Source of the DNA: Ostrinia nubilalis
Taxonomy: Eukaryota > Arthropoda > Insecta > Lepidoptera > Crambidae
Length of the DNA: 64,000 bases
Reading direction: 5' to 3'
Assembly: GCF_963855985.1 (NCBI RefSeq)
Contig: NC_087117.1
Coordinates: 2,925,001-2,989,000 of the forward strand
The notes beneath the pieces are model-generated. The model saw only the letters and a program-made list of their open reading frames with translations. It was not told the origin of the DNA and did not search any database. Made by a program: the position numbers and the translations under genes. Of this stretch, positions 35,601-48,800 are shown piece after piece (positions within the stretch are counted from its first letter, which is position 1; every line of letters begins with the position of its first letter).

Positions 35601-36231
35601 TTTTTCACATTGGTTCTCTGGGTTTGACGGCATTTCAGGAGTCACCATATGCATGAGACTCTCTTTGTGCTTGGCACTTGTATCTGGGATGTAGTGAGTG
35701 TGTGGTGGGTTCGGCGAAAAAGCACGATCTATTATCCGTTGACATCTTTCGTAGTCGCTTTCGTCTTTGGAACCGGAATCTGTGCTTTTGTCGACTCTTC
35801 TTTGAACGCTGACAGATACTGAAAAATAGCGAGAAAAGTGTTATTAAAATGCCCGAAAACTTAATAAAATGTTGCAACTATGTTTGCTTTGAAAGTGATA
35901 GATATTGCGCGCCCTTTTTTCGCTATTTTTCCGCATGCTTAATCTATCCTCAGTTGAATATGTAGGGATATAATTAAAACAATATATAATTACTAAATAA
36001 GTGTCAGTGTTGTGATGCTGTCTAAACTACTTTGAAAAGTAGAGTTCTCCCTGCTTCGTCGTGAAAATGTAGTGCAAAAAATTAGGTACTAGGAGCATTT
36101 TAATAGCATGCAATAAACTTACATTTTTCGAATCGTCCAGGTACGTATCGTATATTTCCTCGAAGGAGACGTGGTACGAAATAAGCAAGTGCACAAACGT
36201 GCCGAAGTTTTGATACTGTAGTCCTTAACAT
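32613..36231 (-). CDS. Unrecognised 1104-residue proline-rich protein with possible mitochondrial presequence
   Basis: Two exons on the minus strand: 36231-36123 (36 codons plus one base, donor GTAAGT) and 35818-32613. The phases join to an 1104-residue frame. The N-terminus MLRTTVSKLRHVCALAYFVP followed by RLLRGNIRYVPGRFEK is rich in Arg, has almost no acidic residues before the final Glu, and could form an amphipathic helix, as expected of a mitochondrial targeting signal. Two CQRII motifs follow (YERCQRIIDRAF and CEKCQRIIKEIF). Most of the middle is acidic, Ser/Thr/Glu-rich and probably disordered. Residues about 866-942 are a Pro/Cys/Lys-rich stretch with ten consecutive prolines. The last 160 residues look folded and hydrophobic (DTLTLLLYLGPQLHIPQKTL), with a Cys-rich patch near the end. 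No family recognised. The first exon is 666 bp from, and divergent to, XPO7. Confidence 0.8.
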
Positions 36232-36896
36232 CTTTGTGTAACTTTATACACGGTTGGAATTTTGGAAATGATAATTAGCGAAAATAACTACATTTTTCTA
36301 ACATGAAAAAGTTTAAAAAGCCACGACAGCCAAATCAACGAAAAATTTGTCAGTTTAGCAATTGTTCTAGGGCATTTTTGTACTTCTTTTTTTGTCTCTA
36401 GATTCCTGTCTTCTGCAATAGTCTGCCAGTACTAGAACTTGGACAAAAGTCATTGCTTAGTGTTTAATTTATAATATTACTAATAAGTGCTTTATAAATC
36501 TCCGTCACTAATAAAAATGTCACGATTATCTCTTTAGTGAAAAAATGCAACAAAAAATTTAATAATTTGTGGCATTTTGGTTGCGCTACTCTTTCAAAAT
36601 TAAAATTTATGTGAACGCAACTATAAAATGCTACGTTCCGTTTCTAGCAGTTCGCGTCGTAGTTTATAGTTTATCGAGTTTAAAATTTTATTGAGAAATA
36701 TTTCAAATAAGCATTATAAATTATATATCCAATATTTTGTACTATGAATACAATTTAGGAATCTAATTATTAATTCAACTTTATTTTTCCCTTAATTTAT
36801 TACAGTTTGCAGTAAATAATTATTGTGCGAGGTGTTTGATTTCTAATCACACTATGTGAAACGAAACGGCTATTCAAATGCGAGAAAATAACAAAA
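36232..36896. promoter_or_regulatory. Divergent promoter region between the 1104-residue gene and XPO7
   Basis: The two start codons face away from each other across 665 bp, so the interval must hold both 5' UTRs and promoters. I see no convincing TATA box; GCAGTTCGCGTCGTAG near 36646 is a GC-richer island that could mark the XPO7 start region. Inferred from arrangement only. Confidence 0.5.
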
Positions 36897-39800
36897 ATGG
36901 CTGAAGAACAGGTGAGTATCAAAATATTACGATTATTGCATGATTTTAACTGAATTAGAGGTTGACATTACGTAGCTAACGTTATTTTATAATACCCAAT
37001 CTATCCTCCATATAAAAGTTTTGTATTGGCCGATTATTTTCCATAGATTCAGGACAACATTTCCGGAGTAGATGTATGGAAGAGAGAGTTTCTTACTGGA
37101 ATTATTCATAGTAATTAACTTCAATTTAGATTAATGAGAGCATCAATTCGTAATGAATCAACAGACTTAGCGAATGGTAGGTTATTTGCCGGCTTTTTGG
37201 TTATATTTTGTTGTTTTAGGTTGACGTACAAGTTACCCTTGAAATTCAATCAACAAATACTATTTTTGTCAGTGTAGGGAAGAAATCTTGAAGTTATTCG
37301 ATAAATTTGTGCAATACAACGATGGGGAATTGATATTTTGGGGAAAAGTTAAGTAAATAAATCTAAGTTTTGGCAAATCCCTCAACAATAAGAAGCCCAG
37401 AAAAAAAACACCAAAAATAAAGATTTTAGTTTGATATAAAACTCGAAATTAATGTAATATCAATGTAATTACGATAGTCAATGAATTCATTGTCATCAAT
37501 ATTTTTCCATACATTTCCATGAAAATCATGTTCATTTTATTCAATGAAGAAAAACCTTACTAAGGTTCTAAATAGAACTGCAGTTACTGCAAAAATGACT
37601 CTGCAAAGTTTAGTGTAATTAATGTTACAAATATTATCAATTTCAGGTTTTTATAACTAATCACACATCTTTTTACATAATAATTAACACATTCAAGTAA
37701 CCTAGTTTTTATTTACAATAAACAGATTTTTTTTAAACTAAGGCAAACCTAACTCTAAACAAAATAAAAATATAAACTGATTTATTACTCAAAATTCAAG
37801 TTGCAATATACAATTGAGTGCAGATACTAGATATTCAATTGCTTGCATCGGAGTAGAAAACCTATTTCGTTCAATGACCTGTCAATCTTCACTTTAATCT
37901 GTTCGTGTAATTTATAAATAGATTCCTAAATAAAGGTTTTGATTGCCATCTCTTGAAGATTTTATTGGGGTTATTTGTGATGAATTTGGCTGGCTAATTG
38001 ATCACAATTACAGAAAAAAATATATTTAAATGTATAAGAAGACTAAGATCTGTGAAGCTTCATGATGATTCAGCAGTTTTTCAGGGTAATAAGTCTTAGA
38101 CTAGGCGCAGACCATCGATTTTTAGTTGGCCGATAGTTGTGCCCGATTTTAAATTGTATGAAGAATCGGCCAAATCAAATCGGTGTAATGTGCGCACTTC
38201 CATACATGCCCATACTGATCAACTGCCCGACTAAACTATCGGCCGACGAAAAATCGATGGTCTGCACCTAGGCTTAGATTTATCTTTAACCTTTTTCAGA
38301 ACCTAAATAGTAATTAAAATGTATGAGAATGTCAGAGGTGTAGTGTTGGGAGGGACAGGGAGGGGCCGCCTTTTAGGGGGCGGCAAAATTTCAGTCAATA
38401 ATAAAATATATATCAATAATAAATTCGGACCAATTGAAAAGAGCACGGAATTTTTCATTATTTATTCTGTGACGAATTCGGGGAATCCCCTTTCTTTGAA
38501 TGATATTTTGTAGCGAATGGCAAGGGTTTTTCCTGTATTTTATTTCGGGCTTGGATTGTTATTAGTATGAATTCTGATCAAATTGGTTTATCCCTTTATT
38601 TCGCGAATATTGCCATAATTGAATTGAACTTTATCTACTTATCATAGGATTGAAAACCAATTAAATTTTTAAAATTTTGTGCCTTGTTGGTTTAGAAACA
38701 TTGCATTTGGGAGTGGTTCTATTGTCATAACGTAACAATAGTTGTGTTGTTTTCATTGACCCAAGTATCAACACAATGTGGAGGGTAGGGCACTCACAGT
38801 CAACCATACTCGTTAAGTAAAAGAAGTATTGTTTGTTGTGGCAAACTTTATGCAGTTTCAAGAAAAATACATTGAATTATTAGGTCTAGCAAGTAACATG
38901 ACCGGCACGGGAGGAGTTCATTGTCATATGATTTGACTGAGCATGATGACGTTACAAAAACACCATCTCGTGCCACTTCCATACCTCAGGCACTGAGTTA
39001 GGCGACCTATATTTGCTGAAAGTAAATGACTTTTAAGTATTTTAATTTTTTTTCTTTTCTAAGAGTAGGCGCACACCGTTGATTTTTCGTCGGCCGATAG
39101 TTTAGTCGGGCAGTTGATCAGTATGGGCATGGGCATGTATGGGAGTGCGCACACTACGCCGATTCGATTTGGCCGATTCTTCATACAATTTAAAATCGGG
39201 CACAACTATCGGCCAACTAAAAATCAACGGTGTGCGCCTACTCTAAGCATGATAGCTGTCATTATTAGGTCATGTAGTAGGCGGATGGAAGATTTCATAC
39301 CAATATTATCAGTCTCTTTTGATATTAATGAAATAAGCATTAGTCAGAGAGTGACAAAGCATTTAATTCTAGAATATTATCAATATCGAATAGTGACTAA
39401 AGGCAAAGGTGCAGCGTCACGTTCAGTCGACAACATTACTGATCATAACAAACATAGTGTAAAAAATTTTATTGCACTAGTTCAGCAAACGACAGATTGA
39501 ACTGACGACCTATTGACTACTACTTTTTTATGTTTTTAAACCGGCAGACAGTGGTGACTGAGTTTGTTGCGGCGCTTCTTCTCAGCACTTGCCAAATGTT
39601 TGTCTCGAAGCGCTGGTAGGGCAAAAAAAGAATGAGACATGTATAGGCTCCTTATGAGCATTTTGACGATTTGTAAGTACTAATTTAATTAGTCTATACA
39701 AATATAGATGATTTTGATTTTGACTCTTGAATCTGCCTCTAACAGTCCGATGCGTACACTGTAGGGCTATTGTCGCCTCAATCGACTAAAAGAAATACTG

Positions 39801-42800
39801 AAATCAATAAATTATTAGGATTCCTGCATTATAGATGCTAAACTTATTTATCTTAATAACTAATTTTGAAAAATAATATTGCCTCAGGCGTCCCGCGTCC
39901 CTTTCGACACACATTTTTAGTGTTTCAAGTTCTTAGTTTTTATTTTACTAAGCCTAGACGCAGACCATCGATTTTAATTGGCCGATAGTTGGGTCGGGCA
40001 GTTAGTCAGTACGCACATTATACCAATTTGGTATCGGTCGATTCTTCATACATCTTAAAATTATCGGCCAACTAAGGCTGGTTTTAGAGTCGCGCTGACC
40101 GCTCCCTGATCGTCAGCGCTGACAGATCAATATGTATGTAATTGAAGGGGAACGTTCCTTAGTGACGCTGATCGCTCTGCGCCGACGCTTCATACATTTC
40201 GGCTGTCAGCGCTGACGGTCAGCGTGACTCTAAAACCAGCCTAAAAGTCGGCGGTCTGCGCCTAGGCTAAGGGAAAGTTTTTATCTATATTTACGTTTAT
40301 GTCCTGTTGCAGGAGGTGATTCAAATAGAAATACTGTGCAAGCAGCTGTACGAGTCCCAGGACCCTATCCTCCGGGACCAGGCGGAGAAGGCTGTTGTTT
40401 CCTTCCAGGTACTTACAGAATAGAGGAAATTGTATCTATGTATTGAATATACTTTAATTATACCTCAGCTATTCTACTCGCGAAGTAGGCCAAAGCTAAT
40501 TGAAGTATCGAATCGAAGGCCTGAAACGTTCCAAATATTGAACACGAAGTGTCTGACTATACTACTCGGCTAATTTCGACTTTGTCAAAGGGAGTAGTGT
40601 AGCTGAGGTATTAGACTTTTTCGCTTCCTCCAGTATAAAGCGGAAAACTTTACGAAAAAGGTATACTTACATAGGCTGTATTTATTATGAAGAGGTATTA
40701 CGTACGTCCTTTACTTTCTCTTTTGGGTACTTACTGGGACCAGGGGCCACTCGGGCAGATTATGAGCCAAAAGCGAGCAGTAGAAAGTAAAAACAACTGA
40801 ATAAAGGTTCAGGTTATAAGTCTCGCCATAACAACAATGTTGTCAGCATTGTTGTGTTCCGGCAGTTAGAGGTAAGATAGCCAGTTCATCCGTGGATGAG
40901 GATTCCGGGAGCTCGCTTCCACCTTCGGCCTAAGCGGATCATCACTTACCATCAGGTGAGATACAAGCCAAAAGATTCCTCGTTGTGGATAAAAAAAAAT
41001 CGCTATTTTTATTAGCTCGCCGGCGGGCCCCACCTACAGGAGGCCGCTGTTTGTGCATTCTTGCTTTAATTTATCTAATTTTCGATACAGACACGCGTGT
41101 TTTAGTGTAGGCCCTTAGAGTAGGCGCACACCGTTGATTTTTCGTCGGCCGATAGTTTAGTCGGGCTGTTGATCAGTATGGGCATGTATGGGAGTGCGCA
41201 CACTACGCCGATTTGGCCGATTCTTCATACAATGTGAAATCTGGCACAACTATCGGCCAACTAAAAATCAACGGTGTGCGCGTACTCTTAGTCTATATTT
41301 AGTTTTAATAGGTATTTCTTTGTAAGATTGACCAAATATTTTTTCTTCTAGGAGTCCCCAGACACCCTGAGCAAATGCCAGGCGCTGCTGGAGCGAGCCG
41401 ACTCCTGCTACTCCCAGCTGCTGGCCGCCACCACGCTCACCAAGCTCATCAACAGGGAGAAGAACTACCAGTAAGACTGCTTTCATAACGACTGGCGTGT
41501 TAGTATAGGGGAGCCTGTCAGACACCCTGAGCAAATGCCAGGCGCTGCTGGAGCGAGCCGACTCCTGCTACTCCCAGCTGCTGGCCGCCACCACGCTCAC
41601 CAAGCTCATCAACAGGGAGAAGAACTACCAGTAAGACTGCTCTCATAACGACTGGCGTGTTAGTATAGCGGAGCCTGTCAGACACCCTGAGCGAATGCCA
41701 GGCGCTGCTGGAGCGAGCCGACTCCTGCTACTCCCAGCTGCTGGCCGCCACCACGCTCACCAAGCTCATCAACAGGGAGAAGAACTACCAGTAAGACTGC
41801 TTTCATAACGACTGGCGTGTTAGTATAGGGGAGCCAGTCAGACACCAGTAAGAACGACAAATACTACGGCTTATTGTCAAATTGTCAAGCGACTTCACAG
41901 GCGGGCGCGTGACGCCCCTCTGTCACATGTACATTCGAACGTACGGCTAAGCGGTAGGTAGGTACTTATCGCGCGAACTTGAGCGAGTGACGGAGGCTAT
42001 TACTATAGTCTGGTCTGTGAGCACGTAGAATTTTGTCCAATGACCCCAAGCTTATCGCTCGCGCGTAGTTATGTTGATATCGCGCTCGCACACTCACTGC
42101 GGGCGCCCGTCGCACAGTCGCGACAGCAATATAATTACGCGCGAGCGATAAGGATGGGTAGCTTGGGGTCATTGGACAAAATTCTACGTGCTCACAGACC
42201 GGGCTTTAAGTGGCTTTTTCCTATGATGCGGATTTCGGCACTCGTGCGTATATAATCACGCTGCTGGTTGCATGCAGGACAAAGATTTCGTATTGTGTGC
42301 CCCCAGCTTATATGTGTTCCTCTTGCGTGTAGCCCGCGTAATAGGAATAACATGTATGAAAATAGATGACAAAAAATATTAATTAAGACTAAAAAAATGA
42401 ATTTTAAGTTTATTGACTTTTTAATGTAAATAAATATTTTTCGCAGGTCTTCGACCAGTTTGTCGGTGCAGCAGCTGTTGGACATACGGAACTATGTTCT
42501 CAACTACCTGGCCACACGGCCCAAACTCGCAAACTTCGTTGTACAGGTATGTACAACCATGAATCTGAATTATCTGAACTAGCAGTCTCGACTTCGTACT
42601 TACTATCTAAAGCCCGGTCCGTGAGCACGTAGAATTTTGTCCAATGACCCCAAGCTACCCATCCTTATTGTTGTTATCGCGCTCGCACACTCACTGCGGA
42701 TGCCAGTCGCACAGTCGCGACAGCAATATAATTACGCGCGAGCGATAAGGATGGGTAGCTTGGGGTCATTTCACAAAATTCTACGTGCTCACGGACCAGA

Positions 42801-45800
42801 CTATAACAGACAATCCGTCGGTTAAGTTTTATCACCACGTAAATCATTGTTTGGCGGCTTTGACATTTTGATGCCATTCGTTAGAGAATCGAAAGACGCG
42901 TCGTTTCGTCCAATCTCCTGAAAAGTTGCTAAAAATGACTTACGTGGTAATAGAACTTAAACGACGAATTGATCGTCGTCATTGAGATACTACGTCGCGG
43001 ACTACCCGCAGTTATTAAATAAACTAAAAACATTACACTTATTTTTTGGGTAGTTTGGTAAAAAGTTGCCTATACAGGGTGGAATAGTAAAAAGTGCCCT
43101 ATGCAAGGTGGAAACGATAAATGATCTCACTCGATTATTTCTAAACTATCGAGATATCGAAAAACTGAAAACTTTTGGTAACATTGAATTTTATTTATTT
43201 ATTTATTATTGAAAAGATACACTAACGAATGACAATTTTCGGATGGATCTAGTTTATTCTGTAACCTATTAATGATACCGTTTGATAGAGCTCGTAAAGC
43301 ACTTTCAGAATTAGTAACCAGTTTTTCAATATTTTGTATAGTTTAGAAATAATATAGTGAAATCACTTATCGTTTCCACTTAATCTATGTCCACCATTTC
43401 AAAATGAGTCAACCCATTTTGCAGTTATAAATAGTATAACTAACAATTTATTATAGATATCCTTGGACCTTAATTTATTAATTTAAATATCCCTTTATTC
43501 CCAGTCGCTGGTATCCCTGTTCGCGCGAATCACGAAGCTGAGCTGGTTCGACACCGTGAAGGAGCAACTGGTGTTCCAAAATGTTATGGGAGACATCACC
43601 AGCTTCTTGCAGGTAAATATTCTAGGTTTTCGCTGTGACTTGCTGTAAGTTCGTCCGTTTAGATATTAATAAAAAGTAGCCTTAATACAGTGCCGTAGTG
43701 TGCCTTAGTTTGGGGCCCCGTCTCATTGATACGAAGGTCTCTAGTTCTCTACATTCCTGCCTAAATAGCTATAGTCTGGTCTGCAAGAACGTAGAATTTT
43801 GTCCAATGACCCCAAGCTACCCATCCTTATCGCTCGCGCGTTATTATGTTGCTGTAGCGCTCGCACACTCACTGCGGGCGTCCGTCGCAGAGTCGCGACA
43901 GCAACATTAATTATGTTGCGCGTTGTCGCGCGAGCGATAAGGATGGGTAGCTTGGGGTCATTGGACAAAATTCTTCGTGCTCACAGACCAGGCTTTAGGT
44001 GTTATTCTGGTTTATAAGCTGTAGCATTGTCCATCCTAGACTGCCTACAAAGCAAAGTGACTAAATTGCAGTTAATTAACTAAAAGCAATATAACTTCAA
44101 CAGCAAAATCTAACCTGATTTACAGTAATAGTTAAAACGGCCAAAAAGTTAAGTTTGAATTTTATTTGATTTTAGATGTCTTAGGGCCGATTCGACCAAA
44201 CTTTTTTCCGAGAATAACTCCTGGTATGTTTGGGAAATATGTCAAAACTGACGATTTATTCTGAGATTAATATTTACTCTTGTTTGGTCGAATTCACCCT
44301 TAGTTCTTAGATGTCAATTTTAAACATTTTAGAAATTAAAATAATCACGTCATTTTTGAAGGAGCCTCTTTAATTTACCAAAATAAATAATTTATGTTAT
44401 TCTAGGATAAGCCGATGTAAATTTTACTTGATTCTTTACCTTTATCATACGTTTAATCAATTTTTCTATTCTTTTCAGGGCCCAGCTGAGATGTGCACAA
44501 TAGGCGTACAGTTACTGTCACAATTAGTAGTGGAAATGAACCAGATGACTGAGAGGGAGGACGCCAATCGCGGTCTTTGCAAGCACAGGAAAATATCCTC
44601 ATCGTTCAGGTACAATAGAGGTTCATTGAGATAAGGTGTTTTACAGACCAACTAGATGCTCGCTGACTTCAGTTTCAGTATCAGTTTTGACTACTTTGGG
44701 TGTCACAAACTATTTGACGCTGACTGTTCATGATGTTCTATTTCGTATAGTGGTACGCAACACTTTGTGCAAGCCTAAGGCAGGATTCACATTGACCGGC
44801 GCGAATCGGTGCGATTTGGCGCACAGCGCAGCGTCCGTTCGGTGAAAAATGCGGTGGAAATCGCGCGTCTGCACGCGTATCCGCTGGAATACGCTCGGAG
44901 CCGACCGGCTTCCGACGCATGCTCGCGCATCCGTTCGGATTGAAATGTCAGTTAATCAGTTGTAAGCAATTACGACTCTAAGAACTGTTAATAAAATACT
45001 ATTTTCTTTACGGCTGTGTAAGTGCGCTCCGACGCGCGCCGGTATATGGGCATCGTGCCTAATTCGTGCCTTTTTTCTTACCATATCTTTATTTTTCCAC
45101 AGAGACACACAACTCTTCGAGATGTTCCGTCTCGCTTGCTCGCTCCTCTCCGCCGCTCGAGCGAAGGCATTAGACCTCAACGACGAGCGACAGATCACGC
45201 TCATAGCGGCGCTACTACGGCTCGCTCACAACTGTCTCACGTTCGACTTCATAGGAACTAACAGCGATGAAGCTTCGGACGACCTGTGCACTGTCCAGGT
45301 TAGTTCCACGATCTGTGCACTGTTCAGGTTAGTTCCACGATCTGTGCACTGTTCAAGTTAGTTCCACAATCTGTGCACTGTTCAGGTTAGTTCCACAATC
45401 TGTGCACTGTTCAGATTAGTTCCACGATCTGTGCACTGTTCAGGTTATTTTCCTTCGCGCCTGGTACAAGCACAGGTGCTGATTGACGACGAGCGTCAGA
45501 TCACGCTCATAGCGGCGCTACTACGGCTCGCTCACAACTGTCTCACGTTCGACTTCATAGGAACTAACAGCGATGAAGCTTCGGATGACCTGTGCACTGT
45601 CCAGGTTAGTTTCCTCCCGCCTGGTACTAGCACAGGCTCTAAATGGCTACCCTGTGTACCGTCCAGGTCATTTTAGTGATGTAAAAACTTCAATAAGTTC
45701 TACTTTTGAATCCTCAAGGCGGGTAGGCAGGACCTGTGCACTGTCCAGGTTAGTCTCATTATCATCATCATTATCATCATCATTATCATTTCAGCCACAG

Positions 45801-48800
45801 GACGTCCACTGCTGAATATAGGCCTCCCCCAATGATTTCCACATTGCCCGGTTGGTAGCGGCCTGCATCCAGCGCCTTCCTGCTACCTGAATGCTGCTTG
45901 GTTCACAAGGATATAAGTAACATTTTTTAGATGCAGTGGATGGCCGAGTTCCAGACCTAATTTATTATAGTCTGAATAAATAGAAACTCATTAAAATGAC
46001 GCAGCCTTTCTTGAGTTATAAAAGGTGCAACTTAACCGTTTTTTTCAACCGACTTCAAAAAAGGAGGAGGTTCTCAATTCGACCCGTATGTTTTTTTTTT
46101 TTTCTATGTTTGTTACGCGATAACTCCGCCAATTATGAACCGATTTGAACAAATCTTTTTTCGACGTATAGGTAATACCTCAAGGGTGGTCCCATTTAAA
46201 TTTAATAATAGAAAAAACAACCCCCAAGGGTGGAAAATTGGGGATGAACTTTTTTATACGCAATATCTCCGCCGATTATAAATCAATTTGAACGATTATT
46301 TTTTTGTTGAATAGGTATTATCAAAAGGGTGGTTTCATGCGAATTTGAAGAAAATATTTCACCCCTAAGGGTGGAAAATTGGGGATGAACTTTTTTATAC
46401 GCAATATTTTTAATTTTTAGTTTTTTTTTGTGTTCACGCATTTGAAGTCGGTTTTATTTTTTTAAAAAGGTAATTATTCTATGCACAAGTGAAGATTAAA
46501 TTAGTTGGTAATTAATTCCTCAAATGCTCATCATCTTCATTTCATTTCGTCCCCGATGAGCACGAAAGCAAAAGAGCATGACCCTCTCTAAATTACCAGA
46601 GGCAAATGGAGGATTTGACTTACACTGCTAACGCTATCTGGTCAGATTGTTTGGGGAAGCCTTTGGCATAAATTATGTTATTGAAATCTCGAATGCAATG
46701 ATGAATAAATTAACAACCAATTAGAATTACCAACTCTACTATTTTACTTGGCAGTAATGAGGGTTTTCGCGAATGAAAGATCCGCTAGATGGCGGGACGT
46801 GGATGTGGGGTCTGACTGCTATAGTTCCAAAATACTGAACTGTCCTATGCATGACATTGACAGTGGGGCGCCACCGTCAATACCGGATCGCTGGTTCAGA
46901 TTTTTGCCATGTTGGAAACCATATAGTTGAACGATGGTAGCGCCCCCCTGTCATTGAGTTTGGTGGGACAGTTCAGCGTAGGTCATCTATACGTGATTGG
47001 TGGATTTTGACATATCTGTCAATGTCATGTCAAAAACAACCAATCGTGCAGCATTTGGACCTCGCGTCTACGTACGTATCTGGCGGATTTTTCATTCGCG
47101 AAAACCCTCATTGAAACCATTTATTTTCAGATACCCACATCCTGGCGACCCACATTCCTTGAATCGGGCACTTTAGACCTGTTCTTCGAGTTATACCACG
47201 CGCTGGGCGGCGGGCCGGCGTCGCTGGCGCTCGCGCTACTAGTGCAGCTGGCTTCGGTCCGGCGGTCGCTGTTCAGCAACAACGAGCGGGCCAAGTTCCT
47301 CAACCGGCTGGCGGCCGGCGTGCTGCGGATACTGGAGAACACGCAGGTGACTGTACCTTTACACTAACATTCATGTAGCCTACACTGCTAGGACGGACGA
47401 CCTTCTGGAAGCGCAGCGTGAGACGTCCACTTACAAGGTGGACAGACGACCTCCTAGGAAGCACAGCTTGGGACGTCCACCCTCAAGGTAGACAGACGAC
47501 CTCCTGGAGAGCGCAGCGTCGTACGTCCACCCATATGGTGGACAGACAACCTCCTAGAAAGCGCAGCATGAGATATCCACCCATAAGTGGACAGACGATC
47601 TATTAGAAAGCGCAGTGTAGGATTTTCTTCTACAAGGTGGACAGACGACCTGGAAAACGCAGCTTGGGACGTCCACCCCCACAAGGTGGACAGACGACCT
47701 CCTGAAAAGCGGAGCGTAGGATGTCCACTCATAAGGTGGACAGACGACCTGGAAGGCGCAGCGTGTGACGTCCACTCACAAGGTGAATAGACGACTTCCT
47801 AGGTCAAGTTCCTGAACCGGCTGGCGGCCGGCGTGCTGCGGATACTGGAGAACACACAAGTATGATTTTGATCCATATTTCTTTAGAAGAAGAAACAAAA
47901 ATCAATGAGCTATCATTTTTGTACTGAACAATTGGCACCACTGGCGATTAACATGACCTTACACTATAGTGGCGCCATCCTGGTGAGTGCAAATGCTCTT
48001 TGAGAATCATTACTTCGCAGTAACAAGCACAGCTTAAAACGTCCATCCACACGGTGGCCAGATGACCTTATAAAGGCAGGAAGGCGCTGGATGCAGGCCG
48101 CTACCAACCGCTCAATCTGGAAATAAAGTCATTGGGGAGAGGACTATGTTCAGCAGTGGACGTCCTGTTGCTGAAATGATGATGATGGATTGTCATCATA
48201 CGTGGGACACTATTTAAGTTGTGAGCCTAACTATGAAAACAAAGTAGTTTATTATTAAAATGGTATTGATTGCGTTTATTGGTATTGTCTTTCATGATTT
48301 ATGTACTTTTTAATGTGTTCAAAACACTTTTCATAGCATTTTTTCCACTCAGCTTGAGGCACCTCCAAAGCATGGTTTTTGACCGCACCGACAGTTGCTT
48401 CTGGCTACATAAATCGCTGTTCACGCGTTTAATTTTAATATATGGGTACCAAAAGAAGTGTTTAGATTTCAAGCAAGAATTTTGTAGCGTTGGACCTGTT
48501 TATTTCATATTTTGAGTGTTCAAATAGTCAGTTGTTTGACGAGACGTGTAAAAGCTCACATTTTCGTCACGAATGGCGATTCGACTATGCTGGTCAGTTT
48601 CCTTTATTAAACTGAGGACTTTTGGAAAAAAAGTGGCTGTTTACTATTAAGAATTAACCATTCTAAATTTCTCTAGTAACGTTTCTGTCATATAATCGGA
48701 TATTTCGGAAAAATAGGCGACCGTAAGTTTCAAAGTGTTCCGAGCGCATGGGACTTTTGTTGGAATTGGTTCATCTAAAAACACCTCCATAGTCGATAGC

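Noticed and set aside
39114..39500. 128-codon open frame
   Set aside because: It begins inside the M1 MITE and runs into random sequence of XPO7 intron 1.
41521..41790. Exon 3 copies as mutually exclusive exons
   Set aside because: Copies have no proper acceptor; the chance CAG at each unit start would put the copy and the following exon out of frame.
45299..45445. CRISPR-like regular direct repeats (also the 28- and 31-bp arrays)
   Set aside because: There are no unique spacers; units are contiguous, derived from exon ends and located in a eukaryotic intron.
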